A stretch of 64,000 nt of DNA from Physcia stellaris (lineage: Eukaryota > Ascomycota > Lecanoromycetes > Caliciales > Physciaceae), in NCBI GenBank assembly GCA_018902385.1, contig JABSSW010000023.1, forward strand, positions 186,001 through 250,000. The letters are read 5' to 3'. Numbering within the stretch: the first letter of the stretch is position 1; each line of letters starts with the position of its first letter. Positions 37,710-49,251 of the stretch are shown one piece after another. The notes beneath the pieces were generated by a model. That model did no database searches. It worked only from the letters and a program-made list of their open reading frames with translations, and was not told where the DNA came from. The position numbers were made by a program, and so were the translations under genes.

Positions 37710-38557
37710 CCATTGTATCGATGCTGATATTCGGAGTAAGGAGATGGAAAGGTGAAAAAGTGCTCGGATTCGGGATTCCCTGTCAAAAAGTCAGCTGTCA
37801 GTCACGATATCGAGGGCTGTGGATTGTACGAAGTCAGGCACTCGATTTGAAAACAGCAGGCAATGAATTCACCAGACTATCCCATGGTCTGGTAGTAAGT
37901 GGTGCTAATTTTCATGACATACTGACAGACCTACGAGTACCCGACTCGGGACAAAAACAAAAAATGATATCACCTTCATGTCATCTTCGTATACTTTGTG
38001 CCAAACACGGGTACGCGTTTTGTCATAAGGTAATGAATGTACTAGTGGCGATGCATCAGAGGTAAGATAGCACCACACCAGACCATGGGATGCTTTCCTG
38101 ATCCACCCAAGAAGGTGTTCTCTCAGGTTTTTAACGCAGGCTGGCTATCGGATTCGAGGAAGATATTTCAGGGGAGGACACGATCACAAACCGATGCAAA
38201 GAACAAGGCAAGCAGGATACGTCGGAGCCTCTGCAAGCATGTTGGCCTCAAGGGACTTCGGTGCTAAGAGGGGGCGTATAGGATAAGGGTCCAAGACTAG
38301 AACTATCGGGAGTACGGCCCGAATCCCGCCAATCAATGCGGTCACCCGAAGTTCGGATGGCTCCGGAGAGGACCACACCTTACAATTCGGTCAACAACAA
38401 ACTCAACAAGCTGATACTTCCAGCCGAAGCCTACCGGGTTCGTACGGTTGAGCAGGTAAAATATGTATAAGAAGGAGCTTCAGAACATAATTAATCCTGT
38501 AGCGATTAGTAAATCAATATACTACATCTCAAGCTATACATCTATGGTGCCATAATC
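37710..38557 (+). mobile_element. Truncated 3' relic of the element-B Gypsy family, largely unmutated
   Basis: Matches element B from about 16100 to about 16780 when C/T and G/A differences are allowed. It runs from the end of the coding part, across a clear polypurine tract (AAGAGGGGGCG, about 38266-38276), into an LTR (about 38279-38557) that lacks its last 40 or so bases. The 5' bulk of the element is missing. It is interrupted by a MITE (37880-38090). GC content is normal, unlike element B. It is a broken fragment. Confidence 0.75.
37880..38090. mobile_element. MITE copy 1, inserted in the LTR relic
   Basis: Ends are inverted: TCCCATGGTCTGGT with GTGGTGCTA just inside on the left, and the reverse complement on the right (TAGCACCACACCAGACCATGGGA). 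About 211 bp with no coding capacity. The matching place in element B (about 16275) lacks it, so the pre-insertion site can be read directly. Target duplication is AT or none. Confidence 0.75.
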
Positions 38558-39845
38558 ATGAAGCCCTTTTCACTATCGCTCACGAATGCGTCGGATATCA
38601 TCAATACAGATTTAGAATCTTGATACACTCTGCCATCATCCAGTTTCATTCCATCCAGTCCTCCACCTACTTACGCAAAAGCAAATCAAATCATATCGAC
38701 CACTCGTTCCAATCACTCACATGAGTCTCTTCACCATCTTCATGGCGAAAACATTCACTTAGGAAATGTCATTCGATGGGCCTGTCAGTGCGAATGGCGT
38801 TTGATCATGGCAATCATTATCAATACGACGGTCATGTTCTTTCGCCTAACGCGGATTCACGAAACCATATACCTGGATCAATTCATGGTTGAAGCCCCCC
38901 CCGCCATCTTCCCACTCTTTTTGATCTGGATTTTCATGACACTTCGTGAGAAATACAGATCATGGGCACCGACAGTGGAAACGCAAAGATACTGGCTATG
39001 CTTTGTGCTTCTGGCATTGAGGATTACATATTGCGCTCTTCTCTATGCTGCACCAGGGCGGTATGAATACGGTGGTATGTTTCTATATCCTTACGGTGAG
39101 ATAAACTCTAACAAACCAAGAACAATCCAGGCCAAAGGCTTCGCACACAGGACAATGTCGTCAAAGCCTGATGATTCCCAGTGCTCAGATCAGCTCAAGT
39201 TGGTGATTCAGTGGCTAGTGGCGTGGGTGCTAGTCGCAAAGATGAGAAGAGAACGTCGAGGTTAGGCGAGGTTGATACTTTTACTACGTTCACAAGACGC
39301 AAGTTAGGATACTGTACGAGATGATCAGAGCTCGTGACTTGACCGATAATCGCGGCTCAACTGGGTGATCGCCCTCGACATGATGCGGCTGAGTAGGATT
39401 ACATCTCATTTCAATGTACATTATTTTGAGCAAAGATGCGGAATATGCCGCGGAGAGGGGCAATGGGCGCGTGTTTTGGCGCGTTGACATTGTCACGATA
39501 TGGCTTTTGTCTTCTCTCTGTTGATCTTGACGCCTGCTTCCACCGCGATCAACGCTTGTTACAACAATCTCTGGTTTCATCCTGGAAAATGCACACTGGA
39601 TCGGTAAACCCTGCCATCAGATGTACCTATAAATCTATGAGATGCTTTAATGCTGGGGTATGTTCTCGCTGTGCCAACCTCTAACTCTGGTCCTAACGCT
39701 CCAGGTAGTCAACTATTGAAATCATATAGTAAAGGAACTGTCCTGGCTATTCTCCAGCTGCAATCAGTCTTCCACAATAAAAAATAGTACTGATAGACCT
39801 TACCTGGGACCATAAGTCCTTCCCTTCCGCGACAAAAAGGAGACC
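38558..39845. other. Gene-poor interval with a possible small membrane protein
   Basis: A plus-strand open frame at about 38762-39265 encodes four hydrophobic stretches (LIMAIIINTTVMFF, IFPLFLIWIFM, YWLCFVLLALRI, LVIQWLVAWVLV). It has no good start codon upstream; the first in-frame ATG is near 38807. It could be a small membrane protein with a missing first exon, or a decayed gene. I do not recognise the family. Confidence 0.3.
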
Positions 39846-40814
39846 ATGAAGCCAGACAAAGAGATTGCGCGACTGAAGCGACAACTAGATACTGAACGTT
39901 CGGAAAATACAAGGTTACAAGAACGACTACGCGCCAAGGACAACGAATTAGACACTGCCGAAGCTCGGATCGTGGAATTCAAGAAGTCTGAGAGCACGGC
40001 CCAGTCAGAGATTCTCTTTGCAAAGCAAAGAATAGGGGTACTCGAGAGCTTAGTCTCGACAACCTCAGAGGAACTGTTGGGAACTTTGGCAAAAGCAGAA
40101 AAAGAAAATTCAGACCTTGCAGGAAGCCTCAAGCATGCAAATGACCGCATCAAAACCCTTATAGAAGACAGGGATCCCATTCGGGAAGCACGCGATATGT
40201 TCAAGACAAAGCTTTCCCATATGAGCCAGAACTCCGATGCTAGGAGTGCAGAACACCGGGAGATGAAAGATGCGCTCAATCGCATGTGTGAAAAATACAA
40301 AGAGTTGCAGTATGAAAAACTATGCTTAGAGGTCAGAGTAGAGACCCAGAACAGTATCAAGGACAAACTTGACGATGAGAAGGCCAAGGACGGCGCGCTT
40401 CCCTTCAAGGATCCCACCTCAGGACAGCTCATGACGAGTGAGCAATTATTCGAGTTACATCAGAAGTCTGTCCAGGATCACAAGACCTTAGAGCAAAAAT
40501 ACAATCGCTCAATCAAACTGTATGGCGACCTCATCGTGAGTAACTCCAAGCGAAAGAGGCAAGACACCGAGCAATACAATGCCCTTGAGGAGAAGTACAA
40601 CGAGGCTAAAGAGAAGGCCGACAAAGCGGAGAAAGACATGGGAGAGGCAGTTCGTGGTCATTGCCGAGCAATGTGCGCAATGAAGGAGGAAAAGGACGCG
40701 GAGATACAGAGGAAAAACGACCGTATCGAAGCCTTGACCACGGGAATTAACCAGATCGGGACCATCAGTTTTCAGCTCGGGAAAGGTTCGCCTGGCGGCC
40801 CTGATCGTATGTAA
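39846..40814 (+). CDS. Long coiled-coil protein 1
   Basis: Single exon of 322 residues, almost wholly predicted helical coiled coil (Lys/Glu-rich heptads over about residues 5-175 and 200-300). It has a basic patch NSKRKRQD at about 234 and no enzymatic domain. The frame stays open after the TAA at 40812-40814 for 27 further codons, ending with TAG at 40898, and the extension is acidic and coding-like. The stop may be recent, read through, or removed by splicing (a GTAAGG lies at 40811). A second coiled-coil gene follows 0.7 kb downstream on the same strand. Confidence 0.65.
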   Translation: MKPDKEIARLKRQLDTERSENTRLQERLRAKDNELDTAEARIVEFKKSESTAQSEILFAKQRIGVLESLVSTTSEELLGTLAKAEKENSDLAGSLKHANDRIKTLIEDRDPIREARDMFKTKLSHMSQNSDARSAEHREMKDALNRMCEKYKELQYEKLCLEVRVETQNSIKDKLDDEKAKDGALPFKDPTSGQLMTSEQLFELHQKSVQDHKTLEQKYNRSIKLYGDLIVSNSKRKRQDTEQYNALEEKYNEAKEKADKAEKDMGEAVRGHCRAMCAMKEEKDAEIQRKNDRIEALTTGINQIGTISFQLGKGSPGGPDRM

Positions 40815-41526
40815 GGTGAGAAGGACGAGAAAGGTGACGAAGGGGAACTAGCGGTAATCGATGACTTAGGAAAGTCCGGCATCAAAAATGCAGTGTAGAG
40901 CTACTGAGTGTTCAATTTGAAATTCGCGATTTGGAATAGTATCCAAGCCGACGTAATCCACCAGGTGGAAGTAACCCTTCTCCATATCATCCATGTTCAA
41001 TGAGCTTAGCTCAGCATGAAATTGTATCCGCTAGAACCATTACAGATATTTGTACATGTAACGCAAGCGTTTATACCGTCAGTCCTCTCACTGTTTCCCA
41101 ACCTCCGCATCAACAAGCCCGTTCTCTGGCTAAAGTCCTCATCACACTATTCACGTTGTAGGAATCGCCCGTACCTAAGACAAGTCAAAGTGAGATTAAC
41201 AGCATTGGACACCAAACTGTGGATGAGAACGAGAATAAGGGATATGGGAATAAGATAAGATAAGTAAGATAGGTATGGTTATCACGACCTACATAACGAG
41301 ATGAGGACAAATTGAGTAAGGAGGTGATGGTGAATTTGCACGTGCTCGGCACGCCATGGACATTACAACACATTTTACGCCCTATGCATTTTCTAATCTT
41401 GCAATGACCTGGACAGCTTGAGGACTGACTTCGGTGACGGAAAGCGGTCGCCATTTTGTCAGATATTACAACCTGGCACTCCCTCAAAACTCCCACTAAA
41501 GTGAATTATCTCTCTTCCACCCCACA
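40815..41526. other. Interval between coiled-coil genes
   Basis: Contains the possible in-frame extension of the preceding gene to 40898. Otherwise nothing recognised. Confidence 0.4.
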
Positions 41527-42648
41527 ATGATTCTTCCAAAGCAAGATCAGGATTCTCCCTCAGTCAAGCACCAGCTTGTTGCCGAGCGCGACGCCCACAA
41601 TCAGACACGGCATGAACTCAAGAGGGCAATTGCCGAGCTCAGTCTCGCCAAAGAGGAAATACGTGTCCTCACTGCAGATTTAGAAGCTGCACAACTTACC
41701 ATCACGGATCTTGAGACCTCAGCAACCGCTACGGCGGAGACAATCAAAGACGATAAAGCCCAAGTAGAGAGGGAAAAGCAGGATCTGCAGAACACGCTGG
41801 ACAACTTAGCCAACAAGCCCAAAGCACAGCTCGAGCAAGAGAAAAAAGATCTGGAAGTAGAGAAACAAGAGATCCAGATCAGATTAGATGATTCAGAGAT
41901 GTTGGTGCGTCGGCTTGTGGAAGAGAAAGAGAATCTCAAAGTCGAGAATGAAGCGCTACAGGAGGAGAAGTCAATATTGGCGCTGTCAAATGACGAGCTA
42001 TCTCGAGAAAAGCAAGAGACGCTTGAGGAGAAGGGACAGTTAGCCACTAAACACGACACGTTGTTGCAGGAAAACGACGATTTGATCGGGCTCTACAACC
42101 AGCTCGATCACAAATATCATAGAGAGATAGAGTGTCGTGAACGTGCTGAGCAAGAGGCTAGAAGAGCTTGGAGTCTGCATGGAGAAATTGAAAAGGCTGA
42201 GGCTGAGACTGCAATGACTGTCCGACTCCTCAGTCGAGAGAAGGAACTGAGACGACAGGCCGAGGCAGATGCAGCAAATTCCGAGCGCGATTACCGTCAA
42301 GAGCGAAGCCAGCGTTTGAAGGCAGATGAAGACGTCATCGAAGCTCTACAACGTCACAACAGCTATGTCGATTCGAGGCGTGTCTTGTTGGCGGACATGG
42401 ATAATGAGATCCAGGATTTGAAGGCTGAAATTCGTGCAATGAAGAGCAGACCGCCGACTCGTACTCGCATAACCGGCACCGGGTATTCAGAAGACGACAT
42501 GCTGGGCAGCCGGATGACTGCAAATGGGCGTTATGGTGATACTTTGGCCGAGCCCAGTAGGCGTAGATATCGTGGGGAAGTCGAGGATGGTTACCGGTCA
42601 CAGGTAATCCTTGAGGGTGTGAGGAGATATCGAGGGACGGAGAGATGA
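41527..42648 (+). CDS. Long coiled-coil protein 2
   Basis: Single exon of 373 residues starting MILPKQDQD. It is continuous coiled coil over about residues 10-310, rich in Glu, Lys, Gln and Leu, with a short Arg-rich, Gly/Tyr-containing tail. No other domain. It shares general character and orientation with the coiled-coil gene upstream but no clear sequence identity that I can see, so tandem duplication is not shown. Scaffold or cytoskeletal roles are possible but unproven. Confidence 0.65.
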   Translation: MILPKQDQDSPSVKHQLVAERDAHNQTRHELKRAIAELSLAKEEIRVLTADLEAAQLTITDLETSATATAETIKDDKAQVEREKQDLQNTLDNLANKPKAQLEQEKKDLEVEKQEIQIRLDDSEMLVRRLVEEKENLKVENEALQEEKSILALSNDELSREKQETLEEKGQLATKHDTLLQENDDLIGLYNQLDHKYHREIECRERAEQEARRAWSLHGEIEKAEAETAMTVRLLSREKELRRQAEADAANSERDYRQERSQRLKADEDVIEALQRHNSYVDSRRVLLADMDNEIQDLKAEIRAMKSRPPTRTRITGTGYSEDDMLGSRMTANGRYGDTLAEPSRRRYRGEVEDGYRSQVILEGVRRYRGTER

Positions 42649-43310
42649 GACTCAGAATATCATCGCAAGAAAAGCCGGAAAGAGCATAGCCACTTGAAGA
42701 AACAGGATCACCTGCGCACCGTCATTGCCGCAAAGTTGTCTAGGCTTACGACTGAAGCAGAAGCAGAAGCCATCCAACGACACAATAATAGATCTGATGC
42801 CGCATTCCCCATCCTGATCCAATCCGCGAATATGGTCCTGGGCCGTTGCATCTCGCCAAGTCGAAAGTATTTCAACCCTCGTACTCGTACAGCCCATCTC
42901 ATCCCTGTCCCTCAAGCCCAGCTCTCCCCTGCCAATGATCCAACGTGTTCGCAGCCCTGGAATGTTCTTTGCGAGAACGGGCCTGATTACCGCCGACTCC
43001 GCTACGGGATGATCCCTCGGCCCGAACAAGTCCCCGCATTCATCCAATCAGAGACAACGTAATTGAGATTGCGTCAGCGCCGTAATCACTTGGTGTTCCC
43101 TCGCCTGAAAGCCTTACTGTCTGTAACTCATACAAGTGTACAAGTACATATCCACCAAGCGCCTTCGCTTTGTCTCCATTTCGTCCGGCCCTTTACCAAA
43201 TCGCCGTTGTATGCAATCAAGCGTCATCCAAAGCCGGAGTTGACTCAACCCAACCAGACTTCGCACGGAAACACATATCATATACATCGCTTGAACCCTT
43301 ATCAATCAAG
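42649..43310. other. Intergenic, upstream of ALA dehydratase
   Basis: An open stretch on the plus strand (42694-43062) has no recognised motif and no splice signals that convince me. The promoter of the downstream gene should lie in the last few hundred bases. Confidence 0.4.
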
Positions 43311-44490
<1,180 letters not shown>

Positions 44491-45361
44491 TGATATCTGC
44501 CGTTGTATTCAGCAAATGTCGGGGTCAATGAAGATATCTAGAAGTCTCATGATAGCGCAACAGGATTTAGAATTAGAGGGCTTTATGCTTATGACTAGCT
44601 ACTGTCTCTACGTTCCAACTGTGAGTCTGATTTCCTGTTTTGTTCTGTCCATTGAAGCCTCCTGATTACAAAACCAAAGACGCATCAAATATGCCAATGC
44701 CCCTATCTGTCTTCTTAACACATCTCGCCTTGTAGCACCGAATTGTTATGTCCTTGAGACATCAAGCGCTGGATGGGAGGCTCGTGGTAGTGTTCAACTG
44801 TAGCGCTATTGGCGCTAAGAACAGAAGATGCCCGAGACGTTGAATGATGAGATCTCGCATCGAGCTGTGTGCTTCTACGTCGCCCTGAGGCTGTGTGTCT
44901 GAAACTGGTGCAAGTCAAATAATCCAGATGTATGCCCGAGTAGATATGGGGTGGTTGGCCCCGAGCGTCCGGACCAGAAAGCTTGTCAACAGCGATCGAG
45001 GGCTGAGTCCACGGGTCAGCAGGCTTTGACGACAACTTGTCGTGTGTGCGAAGCCTCGCAGACTGTGTATCCGGAAAAGGGAAGGGGCAAAGCATCATAA
45101 GAATCGATCAAGGAAGACTTCGTTGACCAAGAAAATTTTGATCTAACGGGATGGGGCCACCGGTTGTTCTTCGGCATCCAGGAGAAGGAGCCTCCGGCGC
45201 GCCACCACCCATGCATGATCTTGCGTCCCAGGAGAAGGGTGTAAGAAGATTGATAAGCAATTGGGTATACTGAAGACAGCATGCTATGCTCAAGGCGCCT
45301 ACATACCAGTCAATATCGAAAGATCAAATCCAAAAATCCAAAAGCAAAAAAACATAAAAGG
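44491..45361. other. Gene-poor interval downstream of ALA dehydratase
   Basis: Open stretches on the minus strand (44715-45098 and 45016-45282) overlap in different frames and show no domain. I cannot support a gene. Confidence 0.4.
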
Positions 45362-45545
45362 GGAAGGAGCCTGGATTCGAACCGACCTACCTCCAGGGCG
45401 CAAAAGCTCACGTCCCAGAGGGCCGTTACCAAACCCCTCCTGGTATACACTTTAGGGTAGTGCAGAGGCCAGAGTTCAGGCTTCATTGGGGTTTTTGGGA
45501 CTTTGACTGGGATTTTAAGGACCGCTGCGCCATACCCGCGATTGA
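45362..45545 (-). ncRNA. tRNA-like pol III sequence, SINE or tRNA pseudogene
   Basis: On the minus strand an A-box-like TGGCGCAGCGG lies near 45525. A second A-box-like TGGTAACGG lies near 45428, followed by a perfect B box GGTTCGAATCC near 45373. A T run follows downstream (about 45340-45355). The 79-nt piece 45362-45440 can pair its ends (GGAGGGG with TCCTTCC), but the T stem and anticodon arm do not fold properly. It is therefore not a normal tRNA. A decayed tRNA or a tRNA-derived SINE is the best reading. Confidence 0.35.
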
Positions 45546-46397
45546 AATCAGAATGTGCCAATTTTATTTATCTACTTGTTTAAAAGCAGAGTTCTGGGTG
45601 CTGGGCAAAAGAAAATTGTGATCTCAGGTACTTCAGTAGTCACTACTTAGGAGTCTATTCATGGCGTTTGTACACTTTCATCTTCATCAAATCGCTACGA
45701 AGGGCTCTTCCCCCTTTTACCCCTTTTATCAGCAGCATCGAAATAATTTGTTCATCTGCACGAGTCGTTACTTCCTGACGCGATGGTCGATCTGATTTGT
45801 ATCTTGCCATGGCCGCTTCCTTCCTCGTCTTCATCGACACACGGTCTGGATCAAATCCTCTCTTTCCACCAGGACTTGCTCCTCCAATCAAGGGATCCCG
45901 ACTCTTCCTCCTTCTGCTTTTTGCCTTGAATTTCCGCTTCCCACATCCCGGAAGCTACGAGGCTTCGCAGATAAGCGATAAACCTATTAATCTCTTTCCA
46001 TTCAGAATGTTGCCTGTCATGCGATGCATGTACACGCCCGGCGTCAGCTTTGGACTCTGATCTCTTCTATGGAAGTAGAATATGATGAACATCTATCGAT
46101 TGATGGACAAGTCTACTTCCGCGAGACGGTGCTTGTGCGCTCTTCTAGGAGCAGAACTGATCAGGAGAGTCTATAGTACGCTCGCTCACGAAACATACAA
46201 TTGACGACAATAGTCTCTCAATGGAGTCGAAATGGACTTACTGCAAGGGCTCGGTCATCCAGAAAAAATTAGAGCTGTTATGCAACGACCCTCTGTCAAG
46301 AAAAAGTCACCCAGACATGGACAGCGCTCACGGATCTGAAGAATCTAAACAGCACAGATCTGAACCGAAGACCGCTTCCATTCAAATGTCACAAAAC
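45546..46397. other. Gene-poor interval
   Basis: A minus-strand open stretch (45655-45891) encodes a basic peptide with no recognised family. Nothing else is supported. Confidence 0.4.
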
Positions 46398-47046
46398 TCA
46401 CACAGCCCATGGCGGAACACTCCTCGCAACAGCACTCCCTGCACGACTTCGATTCCGCCTCAGATCATCAAAATCAACCACCCTCACCCCAGACTCCACC
46501 CCCCCAAAAGCTTTATCCACCAAACTCCCAGTCCCCCACAAAAACACCCCCAACGCATCCTCCCTCCCTCCCCCGCCCACCCCGCCATCCCCCACCAAGC
46601 ACACAACGAACCCTCACACTCCGCGCCCCATGCATCAGATCCCAATAACTGGCCACGTCGCTGCGGGGAAAGATCCTCTCGCCCCCACCCGGCAGACTGC
46701 CGACCGGGAAAACGCTCAAGCTCGCGACCACGAGCACGCAAGTGGCGACTCGGAACCGGATGGGGAGGTGGAAGCCGTAGAGCGGAGTCCGCGGCGGCGC
46801 GGCGGGGGCGAGGAATTCGAATCGCTCGTGTCGGTGGATTGAGACTGAGGCGTAGTAGAAGGCGTGCAGGGCTGTGTCGCAGTCGGCTGGGTTGAGGCCG
46901 GTGCCGGTCCAGTAGGGGTGGTCGGTGCAGTGGGCGGGTTCGATGGTGAGGTTGTGGATGGGGGCTGCGTGCTGGGTTAGGGGAGAACTTGTCGTGAGTG
47001 TTGCGAGGAGGACTGGGACGGTGAAGCATGCGGTGGGTAAGAGCAT
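46398..47046 (-). CDS. Putative secreted protein with one probable frame break
   Basis: Starts MLLPTACFTVPVLLATLTTSSP, a clear signal peptide. A cysteine-containing domain follows (HCTDHPYWTGTGLNPADCDTAL). This domain type is common among small secreted fungal proteins of unknown function. The first frame runs 47046 to about 46600. From there the plausible C-terminus (GVFLWGTGSLVDKAFGG, ending SVPPWAV at 46398) is in another frame. The shift lies in a C-rich tract of the plus strand (about 46570-46600, including five C at 46589-46593). A one-base homopolymer error would explain it; real decay is possible. Expected length is about 216 residues. Confidence 0.5.
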
Positions 47047-48086
47047 CGTGAGCTAATCAAGGAACGGAGGCTGTCCTGCACATCGAGATGGGGCATCTCG
47101 GGGTTTTGCGGCTGCGGCGCTTTGACTGTTCTGGCGCGGATGTGTGACGATTTGGAGACTGGCGCGCGAGAGATAGACAAGGATGTCGCGTCTACATACT
47201 GTAGCTTGGTAGTGGTTTAGGCCACTTCATGGTGGAGAGGAACATCCAATGGCTCATTGTCGTGTAGATTCAGTAGGATATCGAAGAAGCCTAAGAGCTA
47301 CAGAATAGACGGAGAAATAAAGAGATATTGAGCGAAGTGTTTCTTCCACCATCGCATCAGAGAGCATGAGACTGTGCGCACTTTTATGCACGTCGTTGAC
47401 CGCAGTCGTCTCTGGTGCAGGGGTAGACATCGTACAGACTCACTCTCGCTCTTCCAGTAGGTCCGCTCCACATTCAATAGAGAGAGGCTTCTCTGTCACC
47501 ATCACCACCACCACCACTAAGAAAGATTGACCACGATCCCATTCCCATAGCGTTGAGAAATGCCTCTTCATGGCACCTCTCCAATCCCTTCGAAATCCCC
47601 GACTCCGACATAACGATCAACCTCCCACCCCGCCCCCCCTTCCCACTACCCGCACGCAACGTAACTTGCCTCGGGGTACGTGATCGCGAAATCCATGTTC
47701 CGCTACGGGGACGAGATGATCGAAAGACCGCTCGTGGAGCATTACAGGAACCTCGGGCTCGAGATGAATATCCAGGGCTGGCCAACCAGCGTGCGGAGGA
47801 TGCGCTGCTCGGAGCTGGATGATGTGATCCAGGGGCTTTCGGCGGAGGGTGTGTCGGTATCGGAAGACGGATGAGATGGGGCCGAATGCGTGGCTTGGGA
47901 CTGTTGCGCTGCTTGAGTAGATAGGGTCTCAATCGGTTCTCGGATTCAATGGCAGAGAGTTAGATACTACCATGACCGAGCTCTTGTGATTATATTACGT
48001 AGGATTATTGATGAAAACTGGGAGAAACAGAACCGAGGGATAGCAGAAGACGTGGTATCGAAAGTGAAAGATGCACCCATGTCATA
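47047..48086. other. Gene-poor interval with a weak candidate
   Basis: At 47553-47874 (plus) two overlapping frames could form a short protein, with NPFEIPDSDITINLPPRPP in one and MFRYGDEMIERPLVEHYRN in the other. The switch lies near a G run at 47673-47676. I recognise no family and would not call it a gene. Otherwise nothing is seen. Confidence 0.3.
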
Positions 48087-48304
48087 TCCCATGCTCGGGT
48101 GTGGTACTATCCTGTCTCTCATGCATCGCCTCCGATACACCCAATATGACAATACGCTTCCCCGTGTTTGGCACAAAGCATATGAGGACGGCATGAAGAC
48201 GGTATGAAAATGACATGAATCTTCTGCTTCCGGCCCAGATCAGGGCATCGTAGATCTGTCGGTGTATCCTAAGAAATAGCACCGCTTACTACTAGATCAT
48301 GGGA
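48087..48304. mobile_element. MITE copy 2
   Basis: About 218 bp, inverted relative to copy 1 at 37880-38090. Ends are TCCCATG and CATGGGA with the inner GGTGCTA/TAGCACC pairs. The centre shares a long block including TTTGTGCCAAACACGGG (read on the minus strand). It is flanked by TA on both sides. It has no coding capacity. Confidence 0.7.
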
Positions 48305-48480
48305 TAGGCCCAACCGCCTTTCGAACTTGTAGAGGACGATACGTCAGCCGCGGACTGGTCAGTATCTGACAAGAGGACGTATTAAATCTTTGCCTGATTT
48401 CTTAGCATGGTTTGGAGTCGACCGGAACGAGAAATGGTCGATATGTTACATTTGGCCAGCCTTTCTTAGTCTTCATCATC

Positions 48481-49251
48481 TCAGTCGTCGCTCTCATCCT
48501 CTTCCAAGTCAATGACTTCGTGGTTCTCATAAAAGCCCGGCGACAACATTTCGATCACCCCTGCCATATCCTCGAAAAGGCAACGCTCATCCGCAATCTC
48601 CTTGAGCTCGGCCAGTTTCTCAATCCATGTCACGTCCTCATGAGGCTCCGAACTTGTGGTCTCACGCTCTTCCGGGGTCATACTCTGTATGATGCCCATC
48701 ATCGTATCCTCCAGAATGCTATCACGCTGGAAGTCTTTTTGTACCTCATGGGCCACCACGTCCCCTGCACTGAGAGAGATGGTTTTGCCAATTTTTCTCA
48801 ACGTCTCCAGAGCACTGAACTTGGTGTTGAGGCTGGCATGCGCTGGGCATTGTTTTCGGATGTCTTTGATCACTTTCACTACGCTGTGGCAAGCGTCGCC
48901 CGATGCATCGTACTGTTTCGAGCCGGAAAGCCGACTATACGTGACGTTGATGGTTTTCCATACAGATTTTGAGTGGTGACTGAAATCGACGTCTTTGACC
49001 CGTTCGGATTGTTTAACGCTGGCGGCGTGGCTTTCTACTAATGTAGCCACATCGGGATTGCGAATTGCTGCTTCGAGGAGGAGCTTCCCCAGGATATCAG
49101 GTTTGAGGGTTGCGATCGATTTGGCGATTCTTGAAGCTTGTGCACGATCGATGGAAGGCTCGTGTTTATTGCTCCTGGAAGATACGCGTGCGCGTTTCCT
49201 GGAGGTTCCCGCCATTGGATGATACAGAATAGGATTATGGACTTTGCACAA
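48481..49251 (-). CDS. Unrecognised conserved-looking protein
   Basis: Single exon of 256 residues. The more likely start is the second Met (49215, MAGTSRKRARVSS), giving 244. A basic nuclear-type N-terminus leads into a helical region (PDILGKLLLEAAIRNPDVATLV) and a central block with YDASGDACHSVVKVI. The tail is acidic (VIDLEEDESDD). The layout suggests a nuclear helical-repeat protein of a type I have seen in filamentous fungi but cannot name. It is intact. Confidence 0.6.
   Translation of the reverse strand: MCKVHNPILYHPMAGTSRKRARVSSRSNKHEPSIDRAQASRIAKSIATLKPDILGKLLLEAAIRNPDVATLVESHAASVKQSERVKDVDFSHHSKSVWKTINVTYSRLSGSKQYDASGDACHSVVKVIKDIRKQCPAHASLNTKFSALETLRKIGKTISLSAGDVVAHEVQKDFQRDSILEDTMMGIIQSMTPEERETTSSEPHEDVTWIEKLAELKEIADERCLFEDMAGVIEMLSPGFYENHEVIDLEEDESDD

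Noticed and set aside
44715-45282. Minus-strand gene downstream of ALA dehydratase
   Set aside because: The two overlapping frames have no splice sites that join them, no domain and no convincing start.
45362-45440. Functional tRNA gene
   Set aside because: The acceptor ends can pair and a B box is present, but the T stem has mismatches and no proper anticodon loop forms.
46221-46895. Plus-strand Pro/Ser/His-rich protein
   Set aside because: It is the reverse of the secreted-protein gene; low-complexity composition keeps several frames open.
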